Origin: UBA2773 sp964643985
GTDB taxonomy: Bacteria > Patescibacteriota > Minisyncoccia > Moranbacterales > DUUL01
DNA length: 18,271 nt
Direction: 5' to 3'
NCBI GenBank assembly: GCA_964643985.1
Contig: CAZXUS010000019.1
Span: 1 to 18,271 of the forward strand
How positions within the stretch are numbered: position 1 is the stretch's first letter; each line of letters begins with the position of its first letter. A program made the position numbers and the translations under genes. The notes under the pieces are model-generated. The model did no database searches. It worked only from the letters and a program-made list of their open reading frames with translations, and was not told the origin of the DNA. Positions 1 to 6,963 of the stretch are shown in pieces.

Positions 1-286
1 TAAAAACTTTCTCTTCAGGAATAGCCAACATTATATTATTACCAAAAAAATTCCCTTCCACCTTATCCAAAGCTTCTTTAAAAATTTCAATAAAAGTCTC
101 CTTTTTAATTATCTTACCTTGCTCAATAGTTCCTTTGGGTATTTTTTTTTGCGACCAACCAGCAATTTCAAGACCATTGCTTTTTTTTTCTAATTGCAAC
201 AATCTAAGACTAGCACCACTAAAATCAACTCCAAAATAGCAATTTTCATTACAATGAGATAGATTAGCTATCGCCACATTTTTCAT
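1..286 (-). CDS. pilM: Type IV pilus assembly protein PilM, N-terminal part (gene runs off the window)
   Basis: The reverse strand gives an open frame from an ATG at 286 to the window edge, about 95 residues. After a short lead it reads CYFGVDFSGASLRLLQLEK, which matches the phosphate-1 loop region of PilM, an FtsA/actin-fold ATPase (typically G-[IV]-D-[IFL]-G-x-x-x-[IVL]-[KR]-hydrophobic-x-x-[LI]). PilM is the cytoplasmic actin-like subunit of the type IV pilus alignment complex and binds the PilN tail. A stretch IMLAIPEEKVF fits the next conserved strand of the fold. The gene follows the pilin-like gene by 32 nt on the same strand, so they probably share a transcript; pilN and pilO would be expected beyond position 1. 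No SD is visible: the leader is almost pure A/T. Only the N-terminal quarter is present, so FtsA or another actin-fold protein cannot be fully excluded. Confidence 0.72.
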   Translation of the reverse strand, partial: MKNVAIANLSHCNENCYFGVDFSGASLRLLQLEKKSNGLEIAGWSQKKIPKGTIEQGKIIKKETFIEIFKEALDKVEGNFFGNNIMLAIPEEKVF

Positions 287-318
287 TTTTTTATTTTTTT
301 TATTTTTTGAAAATATTT

Positions 319-1800
319 TTATTTAATGTCTTCCCATAAATCCAATTCATAAACCGTCCCTGTTGGAAAATAAGGAGGTGGATAATATATCAGATTATTA
401 TCAAAATATAAATTCCGATCATTATAGCCGGTTCCATCAGTCCAAGAAAACCCATACCGCTTATTAGTCGCCATTGAACCCCTAATGGTTATTGTATCTC
501 TCTGTGTCCAACCACCCCAAAACCAAGAATACCAATTTCTGCCAACTCTTCCTTTTTGAGCCAATAGAGCCGCATCAATGTTTAAATTATCTTCAGAATA
601 CAATCCAACTGATATATCATTTTCCGCTATTAACCCTATAATATCATCGCCATTATAATTTGTATACGAAATGTCATTGTTAATATAAATATCAGTATCT
701 ATAGACCCGTTCAAATCAGCCGAAACAATTGTAAGATGAGCCGAATTTATTTGACCATCCACCCAAATATTTTTATCAGCAAAAATTAATCCGTTAGTGG
801 AAAAAGAAAAAACCTCAGCTACCGTTTCTTCTAAAATTCGATAAGTGTCTGTTTCATTAGCTTGATCTCCTTGATAATTTAAAACTCTTCGGACTTCAAC
901 CTTGTCATCAACTCTTAACGTAAAATGATACCCTAAAACAGCCCTATCGAGCAAAGAACACCCCCAGACCCACATCGGAGGAGGCCAACCGTCCCAAACG
1001 AAACCACAAACAGTTTCTTGATAAATATCATCATCAAAATGCAAACCATTAACTTGAGCTTCTGATTCTATTAAATTTAAATCGCTCGTCACACTATTAA
1101 AATCAATGGAATGGACTGGAAACTCCTTTCCGGCCAAAAAAACCTGACTCTCATCGGACTGAGACGTCCAAACTCCATCTCTAATCGAAGCAGTATCTGG
1201 GTCCCAATAATTAGTCACAGCACTCGTCACGACGTTGTTTGCAACTCCATCAAATCGAATCCCATTATTAGAATGAATTGGACCAGAAACATTCGTCCCT
1301 ACACCGAAACGCATTACATCATTGGCCAAAACAGAATATTCGCTCCAAGAAGGTTTTCTAAACCGCACTCTTATTTTTTTCTTAATATGAGGATGCCTAT
1401 AAGTCCAACCAGTTGCCTCAACAAGAACGATAGTCGAATCTGTCGCAGGAGGCGTGACATTTATCTCAAACTCTCCCACTGCCTCACCATCGAAATTAGT
1501 GACGATTTTATTATAAGAAGAATCCGTCCCAATAGGATTGCCATTTTCCCAAAAATCTTTAATTTGTTGTTGATTTTTACCATCTAAAATATGCGCCAAA
1601 TACCAACGATAATAATAAACTCCCTCCTCAGCAAATTGAAGCGCTTTTTGTCGAGAAACCTCATTAGAACTATTTCTTTGACTGCTAGCAACAAAAACAG
1701 CCAAACTAGTTAGAATGGTAACAGAGATAGAAGCCACCATTAAAATATAAATTGAAATAGCACCTTTACTTAAATTTAATAATTTATTTTTATTTTTCAC
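319..1800 (-). CDS. Pilin-like surface protein with N-terminal prepilin helix (PilX/DUF4900-like)
   Basis: The protein has 493 residues. It begins with a short basic stretch, then KGAISIYILMVASISVTILT at about residues 12-31, a hydrophobic helix preceded by a Gly-Ala that resembles a prepilin peptidase site, although the usual Glu5 is absent. An amphipathic helix follows (SSQRNSSNEVSRQKALQFAEEG, about residues 39-60), as in PilX-type minor pilins. The remainder is beta-rich and aromatic, with NGLIFADKNIWVDGQIN, LTIVSADLNG and IGLIAENDISV between about residues 335 and 395, a pattern like the DUF4900 domain of pilin-associated proteins. Two Cys residues near residue 265-282 flank a Trp/Pro-rich loop and could form a disulfide. 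The start is GTG at 1800; an in-frame TAG at 1813-1815 rules out a longer product. It has its own promoter upstream and lies just before pilM, so a minor or adhesive pilus component is the likely role. The exact family is inference. Confidence 0.65.
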   Translation of the reverse strand: MKNKNKLLNLSKGAISIYILMVASISVTILTSLAVFVASSQRNSSNEVSRQKALQFAEEGVYYYRWYLAHILDGKNQQQIKDFWENGNPIGTDSSYNKIVTNFDGEAVGEFEINVTPPATDSTIVLVEATGWTYRHPHIKKKIRVRFRKPSWSEYSVLANDVMRFGVGTNVSGPIHSNNGIRFDGVANNVVTSAVTNYWDPDTASIRDGVWTSQSDESQVFLAGKEFPVHSIDFNSVTSDLNLIESEAQVNGLHFDDDIYQETVCGFVWDGWPPPMWVWGCSLLDRAVLGYHFTLRVDDKVEVRRVLNYQGDQANETDTYRILEETVAEVFSFSTNGLIFADKNIWVDGQINSAHLTIVSADLNGSIDTDIYINNDISYTNYNGDDIIGLIAENDISVGLYSEDNLNIDAALLAQKGRVGRNWYSWFWGGWTQRDTITIRGSMATNKRYGFSWTDGTGYNDRNLYFDNNLIYYPPPYFPTGTVYELDLWEDIK

Positions 1801-1836
1801 TTTTTGCTTAAGCTATTTTCAAATATCACTTCCTTA

Positions 1837-1845
1837 ATTATAACA
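1837..1845 (-). promoter_or_regulatory. Extended -10 promoter for the pilin-like/pilM transcript
   Basis: The minus strand reads TGTTATAAT, a perfect extended -10 element (TGn plus TATAAT), about 37 nt before the GTG start at 1800. The -35 region is poor (nearest match TTGGGA at a 19-nt spacing), as is usual for extended -10 promoters. Confidence 0.5.
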
Positions 1846-1896
1846 CAAAAACAAAATTTTGTCCCAATTTTATTTTATTAAAATTTTCTAATAAAT

Positions 1897-2355
1897 TTAT
1901 TTCAAACTTAAAATTTTATAATTAATTTTTTTACCATTAGCTAAGATAATTTCTACCTCGTCCCCACTTTTTCTACCCAAAAAAGCCTTTCCGATTGGTG
2001 ATTCGTTAGAAATTTTTCCAGAAGTAGGATCGGCTTCATTCGAACCAACTATGTGAAAAGTCATTTTTTTATTAAGACTTTTATTCTCAACCTCAATAAC
2101 TGAATCCAAACTAATTTTTCCGTTACTTATTTTTTTATCAACTATTTTATAAGTTCGAATGATATTCTCCAAATAAATAATTCGGCCTTCGTTCTCTCTT
2201 TGTTGACTTTTAGCTTCAGAATATTCAGCATTTTCACTTAAATCTCCTAATTCTTTGGCCTCCTTAATGGCGTGAGCAATTTCTTTTCTTCTTTTCATTC
2301 GAAGTGTTAATTCATCTCTAATTTTTTTAGCCCCGTTCTCAGTAAGATATTTCAT
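1897..2355 (-). CDS. greA: Transcription elongation factor GreA
   Basis: The protein has 152 residues from the ATG at 2355, close to the usual 155-160 of GreA. It binds the RNA polymerase secondary channel and stimulates cleavage of backtracked RNA. The N-terminal coiled coil (residues 1-74) starts with the family pattern YLTENGAKKI and carries the tip motif GDLSENAEYSEAK at residues 37-49, including the catalytic-centre acids D38 and E41. The C-terminal FKBP-like domain has SPIGKAFLGRKSGDEVEI at 119-136. A TTG at 2382 would add nine residues (MLRGGFFKK) not expected in the family, so the ATG is preferred. A GGGGTGG lies 13-20 nt upstream, too far to be a convincing SD. The gene stands alone, between the pilin-like gene and ndk. 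Confidence 0.95.
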   Translation of the reverse strand: MKYLTENGAKKIRDELTLRMKRRKEIAHAIKEAKELGDLSENAEYSEAKSQQRENEGRIIYLENIIRTYKIVDKKISNGKISLDSVIEVENKSLNKKMTFHIVGSNEADPTSGKISNESPIGKAFLGRKSGDEVEIILANGKKINYKILSLK

Positions 2356-2382
2356 TTTTTTGAAAAAACCACCCCGAAGCAA

Positions 2383-2577
2383 AATTTTATAATAAAAAAT
2401 GCTTTGAGATAATTTTATAATAAAAAGTAAATCCGATTTAATTTTTAAGTAAATCTAACTTATTTTAAATTAATTATTTATTTTAGTTTATTATGCTATT
2501 TTCAATCAACCAATTCTCATCAAATTGCAGTCCAAATTTTCAAAAATTGAAGAAGTAGTAGTTATTTAAAAATGGTA
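2383..2577. other. AT-rich intergenic region greA-ndk
   Basis: There are 195 bases without an ORF. On the minus strand the stretch TTATTATAAAATT occurs twice, about 30 nt apart (around 2384-2398 and 2412-2427), directly upstream of greA. Each copy contains a -10-like box, so one may be the greA promoter, but the -35 is unclear. No stable hairpin is seen. Confidence 0.3.
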
Positions 2578-3186
2578 TTACTCCAAGATTCCATCTAAAT
2601 TAACATCATAAAGAATTTTTTCCTGAAAAATAGTGTGTTTAATTATTTCTTCTTTTTTGAACCAATGTTTTATTTCCATTTCAGCTTCTTCCACAGAACC
2701 AGAAGCGTGAATTAAATTTCGTATCGATCGGTTATCCGTATCAGACATCGCATAAGAATCTAAGACATAGTCTCCTCGAATTGTTCCCACGTCTGAAGTC
2801 AAAGGTTCCGTACCTCCAGCTAATTTTCTTCCCAAGGCCACTGAATGCGCTCCTTGCCAAACCATCGCCAAGACTGGGCCACTAGAAATATACTTTTTTA
2901 AATTTACTAAAAGTTTATCGGTCACTTCTAATGGATTTTCAGTTGGCGGTTTTTCTCCTTTAGACTTATAACTAGCAATAGTTTTTTCGCCCGTGACACG
3001 TCGCCATTCTGGATCCAAAGTATAATGCTCTTCAATATGATCTGGAGTTGGAACTAACATTTTCATCGCTACCATTTTTAAACCAATTTTTTCATATCTT
3101 CCAATAATCTCTCCCACTAAAGTTCTTTGAATTCCATCGGGCTTAATCACAATTAAAGTCCGCTCTTTTGAAAAATGTTCTTCCAT
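2578..3186 (-). CDS. ndk: Nucleoside diphosphate kinase, long form with internal insertions
   Basis: Ndk transfers the gamma phosphate of ATP to nucleoside diphosphates through a phosphohistidine. The protein is 202 residues against about 140-155 for a normal Ndk. Core motifs are present: TLIVIKPDGIQR (10-21, with K15), SGPVLAMVW (102-110), GTIRGDY (134-140, R137) and RNLIHASGSVEEAE (156-169) with catalytic H160. The extra length is an insertion at about residues 55-98 (YTLDPEWRRVTGEKTIASYK and following), a second one before the active site (DSYAMSDTDNRS, 143-154), and a C-terminal tail after about residue 178. The core order is intact, so the enzyme is probably active; I recall similar long forms in Patescibacteria, but I cannot verify that here. 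A strong promoter lies 85-120 nt upstream. No SD is visible before the ATG. Confidence 0.93.
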   Translation of the reverse strand: MEEHFSKERTLIVIKPDGIQRTLVGEIIGRYEKIGLKMVAMKMLVPTPDHIEEHYTLDPEWRRVTGEKTIASYKSKGEKPPTENPLEVTDKLLVNLKKYISSGPVLAMVWQGAHSVALGRKLAGGTEPLTSDVGTIRGDYVLDSYAMSDTDNRSIRNLIHASGSVEEAEMEIKHWFKKEEIIKHTIFQEKILYDVNLDGILE

Positions 3187-3277
3187 TTTAATATTGATTA
3201 ATTTTAATAAATTTCCCTTAACAAAAAATTATTTTTTCTAAATTTCATCCAACTACGATATAAAAATCATTGAAAAT

Positions 3278-3305
3278 ATTATAACAGAATAATTAATTAA
3301 GTCAA
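3278..3305 (-). promoter_or_regulatory. ndk promoter (TTGACT - 16 bp - TATAAT, extended -10)
   Basis: On the minus strand the -35 TTGACT lies at 3300-3305 and the -10 TATAAT at 3278-3283, with a 16-bp spacer and a TG dinucleotide in the extended -10 position. Transcription would start near 3271, giving a leader of about 85 nt before the ndk ATG at 3186. Confidence 0.65.
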
Positions 3306-3371
3306 AGAACAGAATTTATTAAAAATTACAAGCATTTAGACCTTGATTTAATTAATTGTCTGAATATCAAT

Positions 3372-3402
3372 AAAGACCCGGACTATTAAAGTCCAAGCCT
3401 TT
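3372..3402 (-). terminator. Hairpin terminator after cdsA
   Basis: Arms at 3372-3384 and 3390-3402 form a 13-bp stem around the 5-nt loop. On the minus strand all pairs form if three G-U wobbles are allowed, while on the plus strand they would be C-A mismatches, so the RNA is made from the minus strand. It lies 12 nt after the cdsA stop. The tail is AU-rich but not a pure U run, so termination strength is uncertain. Confidence 0.5.
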
Positions 3403-3413
3403 ATTTTTTATCG

Positions 3414-4079
3414 TTATAAAAAAATTTGTAAGATTTTCCAACTGATCCAGAACAGGCAAACCGCCGACAAGGAATCAAACCTGTCGATAATCCCACCATG
3501 TCCACACATCAATTTCTCAGTGAATAATTTTTCACCAGATTCTTTAACATTGGCTTCTCTCTTGAATTTACTACCACCAAGATCTCCAACCGTTCCTACC
3601 AAACAAAAAATTGGAGTAAACCATTGATGATAGAATGGTAATCCCAGAAAATGAACGGAAATTACCCCTAGCAACGATCCAAAAAATAAGCCGTATAAAA
3701 ATCCTCCTAAAGTTTTATTGGGACTGATGTTTGGAAAAATATTTTTTTTCAACCAAGAAAAAAAATTTAAATAAGTTCCTCCACATAGAGCCATGGCATC
3801 ATTCGCAAATACCGTGATAAACAGAAACCAGGCTTCTTTTGTAGGAATAGCTATAATCGTCAAAAGACCAGTCATTTGAACAATTAAAATACCCGTCCAA
3901 ATTGATTTTAATCGCCTAAATAATATTTCATAAATTCCCAATCCAACAATTAGAATAATTATAAAATAAAGGTTTAGAAAATTAATGTGACAAAGTCCAA
4001 AGGTAATTAAAAACAAAATGCCCAACCACCAACGCCCCAATCGAGATAAATCAATTCTAATTGATTCAAATCCCATCAT
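3414..4079 (-). CDS. cdsA: Phosphatidate cytidylyltransferase (CDP-diglyceride synthase)
   Basis: This integral membrane enzyme makes CDP-diacylglycerol from CTP and phosphatidic acid for phospholipid synthesis. It has 221 residues, shorter than the usual 260-285, with about six hydrophobic segments. Diagnostic motifs are FITVFANDAMALCGG (87-101), SPNKTLGG (119-126), GDLGGSKFKREANVKESG (165-182) and GHGGIIDRFDSL (193-204). Compared with the classical signature S-x-x-K-R-x4-K-D-x-G, the Asp after K179 is Glu, GDLxES is replaced by GDLGGS, and about six residues (KLFTEK) are inserted before the GHGG segment. The purine-rich GGGAGGGAGGG before the ATG at 4079 is the only strong SD in the window; an ATG at 4076 is equally possible. 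It is a single-gene unit with a hairpin terminator downstream. Confidence 0.88.
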   Translation of the reverse strand: MMGFESIRIDLSRLGRWWLGILFLITFGLCHINFLNLYFIIILIVGLGIYEILFRRLKSIWTGILIVQMTGLLTIIAIPTKEAWFLFITVFANDAMALCGGTYLNFFSWLKKNIFPNISPNKTLGGFLYGLFFGSLLGVISVHFLGLPFYHQWFTPIFCLVGTVGDLGGSKFKREANVKESGEKLFTEKLMCGHGGIIDRFDSLSAVCLFWISWKILQIFL

Positions 4080-4593
4080 AATCCCTCCCTCCCGTGATTG
4101 ATATATGAAAATAAAAAAACTCTTTTAAAGAACTAACTTCAATCCCAAAAACTGTCTGTCTTCAAATAATTATTTAACAAAATTCATGAAAATTCAATAA
4201 ACTTAATGAACTTTGATTTGGGGTGAACTTGTTATGAAATTTAATAATTTTAAGATAAATTTTGTGAAAACTTTTGATTCCTATTTTAATAGAATAAAAA
4301 AGTCAAATAAACTCAATGAGCTTCAATTGGGGTTAGATTCGTTATGAAATTTAATAAATTTTGTGATAAATTTTAAGAATTTTTTTGATACCTATAGATA
4401 TAGGTTGAAAAAAAATTCAATAAACTTAATGAGCTTTAGTTTGGAGTGAACTTGTTATGAAATTTAATAATTTTAAGATAAATTTTAAGAAAACTTTTGA
4501 TTCCTATATTCATAGGATGAAAAAGTTTGAATAAAATTTATCTAAAATTATAAAATTGCAATAAAGTCTCACCCCAAACCAAAGCTCTTCAGG
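4080..4593. repeat. Tandem ~110-bp repeat array with an inverted fourth copy
   Basis: This 514-base gap without a gene holds three direct, imperfect copies at about 4192-4300, 4303-4412 and 4415-4527. The anchor GTTATGAAAT falls at 4231, 4341 and 4454, giving periods of 110 and 113 bp. A fourth copy (about 4530-4590) is inverted and abuts the tRNA-Leu 3' end. Each direct unit contains a small palindrome whose arms differ between units but remain paired: TTC(C)TATT/AATAGAA, ACCTATA/TATAGGT and TCCTAT/ATAGGA. Unit 3 and the inverted copy can fold back into one long hairpin. Positions 4080-4190 show nothing recognisable. Confidence 0.75.
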
Positions 4594-4677
4594 TGCCTCG
4601 AGAGAGAATCGAACTCTCATGGGATTAATCCCACACGATTTTGAGTCGTGCGCGTCTACCAATTCCGCCATCGAGGC
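4594..4677 (-). tRNA. tRNA-Leu (anticodon CAA)
   Basis: The minus strand folds as a type II tRNA. The acceptor stem is GCCTCGA/TCGAGGC, the anticodon stem CACGA/TCGTG surrounds loop CTCAAAA with anticodon CAA at 4641-4643, a long variable arm (TGGGATTAATCCCA) follows, and the T-arm is GAGAG-TTCGATT-CTCTC. The discriminator is A; the next bases are CCT, so the full CCA is not encoded. It has its own promoter and a hairpin leader. Confidence 0.95.
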
Positions 4678-4679
4678 TT

Positions 4680-4705
4680 AATGGGATTATTTCAAATAAC
4701 CCATT
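4680..4705 (-). other. Hairpin in the tRNA-Leu leader
   Basis: Arms 4680-4692 and 4694-4705 pair over 12 bp with one bulged base and almost no loop. The hairpin ends two bases before the mature tRNA 5' end and makes up nearly the whole predicted leader. A role in processing is inference. Confidence 0.5.
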
Positions 4706-4715
4706 GGACTAGCTC

Positions 4716-4744
4716 ATTCTATTGCAAAACAAGCAAAATGTCAA
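4716..4744 (-). promoter_or_regulatory. tRNA-Leu promoter (TTGACA - 17 bp - TAGAAT)
   Basis: A perfect -35 TTGACA (4739-4744) and a -10 TAGAAT (4716-4721) are separated by 17 bp on the minus strand. The predicted start, near 4709, is about 30 nt before the tRNA. Confidence 0.75.
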
Positions 4745-4778
4745 TTAAAATTGCTTTTTAAAACCCGTTTAAAAAAAT

Positions 4779-5792
4779 TTACAAAACTTTCCTCGCCGCT
4801 TCCCACATTTCAGGTTTATCTTGTCTCTCTTTTAACCAATACCACCATTCCACACCCCACAAATAGGCCTCAGAAAAATTAGTTTTTTTAGTATATTCAA
4901 TTATATCTTCAAATTTTTCAGGATTCATTGTTTTGTATTGCTCCTCCACAGAAACGTGCATTATCCAAGCTTTTGGCCAAGGTTCCGCTTGCAATTCTGA
5001 GATAATAAAATTTTCCTGCCCTGTGACAACCCTCGCCAGTAAAGCTTTCAATCGAAAAAAATTAGGACCTAACGGATACGTCACGTAACCAAAAGGCGGT
5101 TTATAAATAATTCGATACAAAGTTGATCCAAAAATATCAGCTCGTTCCGCTGCTTGCCACCAAAGACTTAACTCTCCACTATCTGTGACGATAATTTTTC
5201 GAGTTGGATCAAGCTTTTTTACTAAAGCAATTTCTCTATCAATAAGCTGTTCATCGATAGCACCTTCTGGGCAATCCCCAAAGAATTTCAAAAACGGTTC
5301 ATTTTCAACTTGCCAATAAATAATATTATCGTAATTTTTATAACGTTCAATTAGAACCTCTTCGAAAGCCAACAACGCCAATTCTCTCTCCTCTTTATCT
5401 TCAACATAAAAATCAGGAATATGACATTCTGGCCAGCGAGGAGTTTTAACCCCAAAAGCCAAAGTCAGCTCAACATTTCTTTTTTGCGCTTCTTCAACTT
5501 GCCAATCAACATCAGAAAAATCATACTGCCCCGATTCTATTTCAACTCGATCCCAATAAGCAGCAATCCGCATTCTCTTTACGCCTAGATCATCCAAAAT
5601 AGCCGTGTAAGTTTCTTTCCAGTCCATTTCAAGCGACTCCGCGTGGTGATGAGCAAAAGACACTCCAAACTTCATATCATCATTCTTAGATCGAACCGGC
5701 CAATTAAATAATAACCAAATCAAACCAATCAAAACTATAATAGCAATTATGATTTTAAAAAGAAATTTTAAAATCCACTTAATTATAAACAT
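4779..5792 (-). CDS. Membrane-anchored clan GH-A glycoside hydrolase (cellulase/GH5-like)
   Basis: The protein has 337 residues. An uncleaved signal anchor spans about residues 5-30 (hydrophobic, after a basic N-terminus), placing the catalytic domain outside the cytoplasmic membrane. The TIM-barrel shows GVKRMRIAAYWDRVEIESGQ (70-89), NVELTLAFGVKTPRWPECH (106-124), the acid/base strand YWQVENEPF with E165, and the nucleophile strand FIISELQAEPW with E266, the paired glutamates of clan GH-A. GFGSTLYR-like and YLWGVEWWYWL (310-320) segments fit strands 6 and 8. The family (GH5, GH39, GH42-like) and the substrate cannot be told from sequence alone. It lies 8 nt after the transporter gene stop, so the two are very likely co-transcribed. 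No SD is visible. Confidence 0.72.
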   Translation of the reverse strand: MFIIKWILKFLFKIIIAIIVLIGLIWLLFNWPVRSKNDDMKFGVSFAHHHAESLEMDWKETYTAILDDLGVKRMRIAAYWDRVEIESGQYDFSDVDWQVEEAQKRNVELTLAFGVKTPRWPECHIPDFYVEDKEERELALLAFEEVLIERYKNYDNIIYWQVENEPFLKFFGDCPEGAIDEQLIDREIALVKKLDPTRKIIVTDSGELSLWWQAAERADIFGSTLYRIIYKPPFGYVTYPLGPNFFRLKALLARVVTGQENFIISELQAEPWPKAWIMHVSVEEQYKTMNPEKFEDIIEYTKKTNFSEAYLWGVEWWYWLKERQDKPEMWEAARKVL

Positions 5793-5800
5793 TTTTTATT

Positions 5801-6700
5801 TTAATTAATTAAGATTATCCCAATAACAATAGCAATGACTCCCAATAATTTAAAGAAAAAATTCTGCCAAGTAAGTTTTTCTTGAATAATATTTTTTAAA
5901 AAAATTGAAGCCAACGTTGCCAGTACAAAGGTAAACAAATATTGAATTGAGATTAAAGCGCTGATTAAAGCTGCGCTTCCCAAAGAAATAGAATAGTGAA
6001 TTAAAATTGTTCCAATTCCCGCAATTGTTTTCGCACCGACTATTAAACCAAAACTTTTCTGATTATCTGCTTTTTTATTTTTAGAGAAAGTATCTCGGAT
6101 GGTTTTCCTGAACCTTGCAGAAAACATCAAGCAACTAGCACTCAGAAAAACTCCTATCCGAACAAAAACATAACCAGTAATAAAATTTTGTCGATCAAAA
6201 AGATCCTTAATCATAATCAAAGCCAGTCCCATTAAGATTCCCGATAAAATTACGCTTTTATAGCCGCTAAAAAGTCTTTTTTCTTCAATTTTAAAGGAAA
6301 TAAAAACGCCCCCAATAATTAAAAAAGCCACTCCCAATAATTTTATCATTGAAAAATTTTCTCCTAGCAAGAAATAACCAAGGAGAACTCCCGTCAAGGT
6401 AGTAATCGCTCCGTACAGAACAAAGACCCTGGAAGCACTCGACTTAATCAAAGATTTATACAAAAAAACCAGTGCTAGATAAAAAATAACCCCGGCGAAT
6501 AATGATTTTAAAAACAAAAATCCACCAAACCACTTTAAACCAAAAGGAGCAAAAAAAACCCCGCTTAGAGAAAGTAAGCCCACATAAAAAGAATAGAGTT
6601 GCCAGCTTTTAACTCTGTTGGTTAATAAAATCTTTGTAATGACTGCCTCAACCGCCAAAAGCAAATAACCTAGAGCAGCAACATTAAACCAATTCTCCAT
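5801..6700 (-). CDS. EamA/DMT-superfamily transporter, 10 transmembrane segments
   Basis: The 299 residues form about ten hydrophobic helices arranged as two repeats of five, the drug/metabolite transporter layout. The end of repeat 1 carries the familiar GYFLLGENFSMIKLLGVAFLIIGG (residues about 108-131), and repeat 2 ends with a similar EKLTWQNFFFKLLGVIAIVIG. A basic cytoplasmic loop (RKTIRDTFSKNKKAD, about 198-212) separates the halves. Members export or import small metabolites, and the substrate is not predictable. The gene is followed after 8 nt by the membrane-anchored glycosidase, so a sugar-related role is possible but only inferred. The ATG at 6700 follows an AT-rich leader with no SD. 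Confidence 0.85.
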   Translation of the reverse strand: MENWFNVAALGYLLLAVEAVITKILLTNRVKSWQLYSFYVGLLSLSGVFFAPFGLKWFGGFLFLKSLFAGVIFYLALVFLYKSLIKSSASRVFVLYGAITTLTGVLLGYFLLGENFSMIKLLGVAFLIIGGVFISFKIEEKRLFSGYKSVILSGILMGLALIMIKDLFDRQNFITGYVFVRIGVFLSASCLMFSARFRKTIRDTFSKNKKADNQKSFGLIVGAKTIAGIGTILIHYSISLGSAALISALISIQYLFTFVLATLASIFLKNIIQEKLTWQNFFFKLLGVIAIVIGIILIN

Positions 6701-6744
6701 AAATTTATAAATTAATTAAACCTCACAAACACTCCGATTATTTT

Positions 6745-6830
6745 GTCATTCCCGTCCCCAGCGCCCCAAGAATAAACGCCAGCAAAATCCGATTTTTTAG
6801 CTTGTCATTCCCGCGGAGGCGGGAATCCAG
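6745..6830. repeat. REP-like palindrome (GTCATTCCCGC..GCGGGAAT) with a degenerate half copy
   Basis: At 6804-6830 lies the dispersed-repeat motif TGTCATTCCCGC / GCGGGAATCCAG, with perfect 8-bp arms (6807-6814 and 6819-6826) around GGAG. A degenerate first half (TGTCATTCCCGTCCCC) lies at 6744-6759. Similar GTCATTCCCGC palindromes are dispersed in many bacterial genomes. It is much GC-richer than its surroundings. Confidence 0.7.
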
Positions 6831-6863
6831 TTTTCTAAACTTTATACACTTTCTACTTTGTAC

Positions 6864-6963
6864 ACTTTACAAACTTTATTTACCCCGTTAAATAAAGCGA
6901 AACTCTAATTCAAGCTCAGTTTAAATTATTTAACAGGGACGAACTTTTTACTTTACAAACTTT
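6864..6963. repeat. MITE-like hairpin flanked by 14-bp direct repeats
   Basis: The 14-mer ACTTTACAAACTTT occurs at 6864-6877 and 6950-6963. Between them an imperfect hairpin has 13-bp arms 6883-6895 and 6926-6938 (12 of 13 pairs), with an inner AAACT/AGTTT pair (6900-6904, 6918-6922). A second, overlapping perfect 9-bp palindrome CTTTATTTA/TAAATAAAG lies at 6874-6897. The right copy of the direct repeat touches the GH1 stop codon. Confidence 0.5.

Noticed and set aside
1111..1587. 158-aa plus-strand ORF opposite the pilin-like gene
   Set aside because: It is fully inside a well-supported minus-strand gene and shows no family pattern.
4234..4347. 37-aa ORF in repeat unit 1 (MKFNNFKINFVKTF), and a 25-aa version in unit 3
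   Set aside because: Unit 2 breaks the frame after 10 codons and the other changes preserve hairpin pairing more than codons. A non-coding repeat explains it better, though decayed tandem coding copies are possible.
4192..4592. CRISPR array
   Set aside because: The repeats are contiguous and long with no unique spacers, and there are no cas genes in the window.
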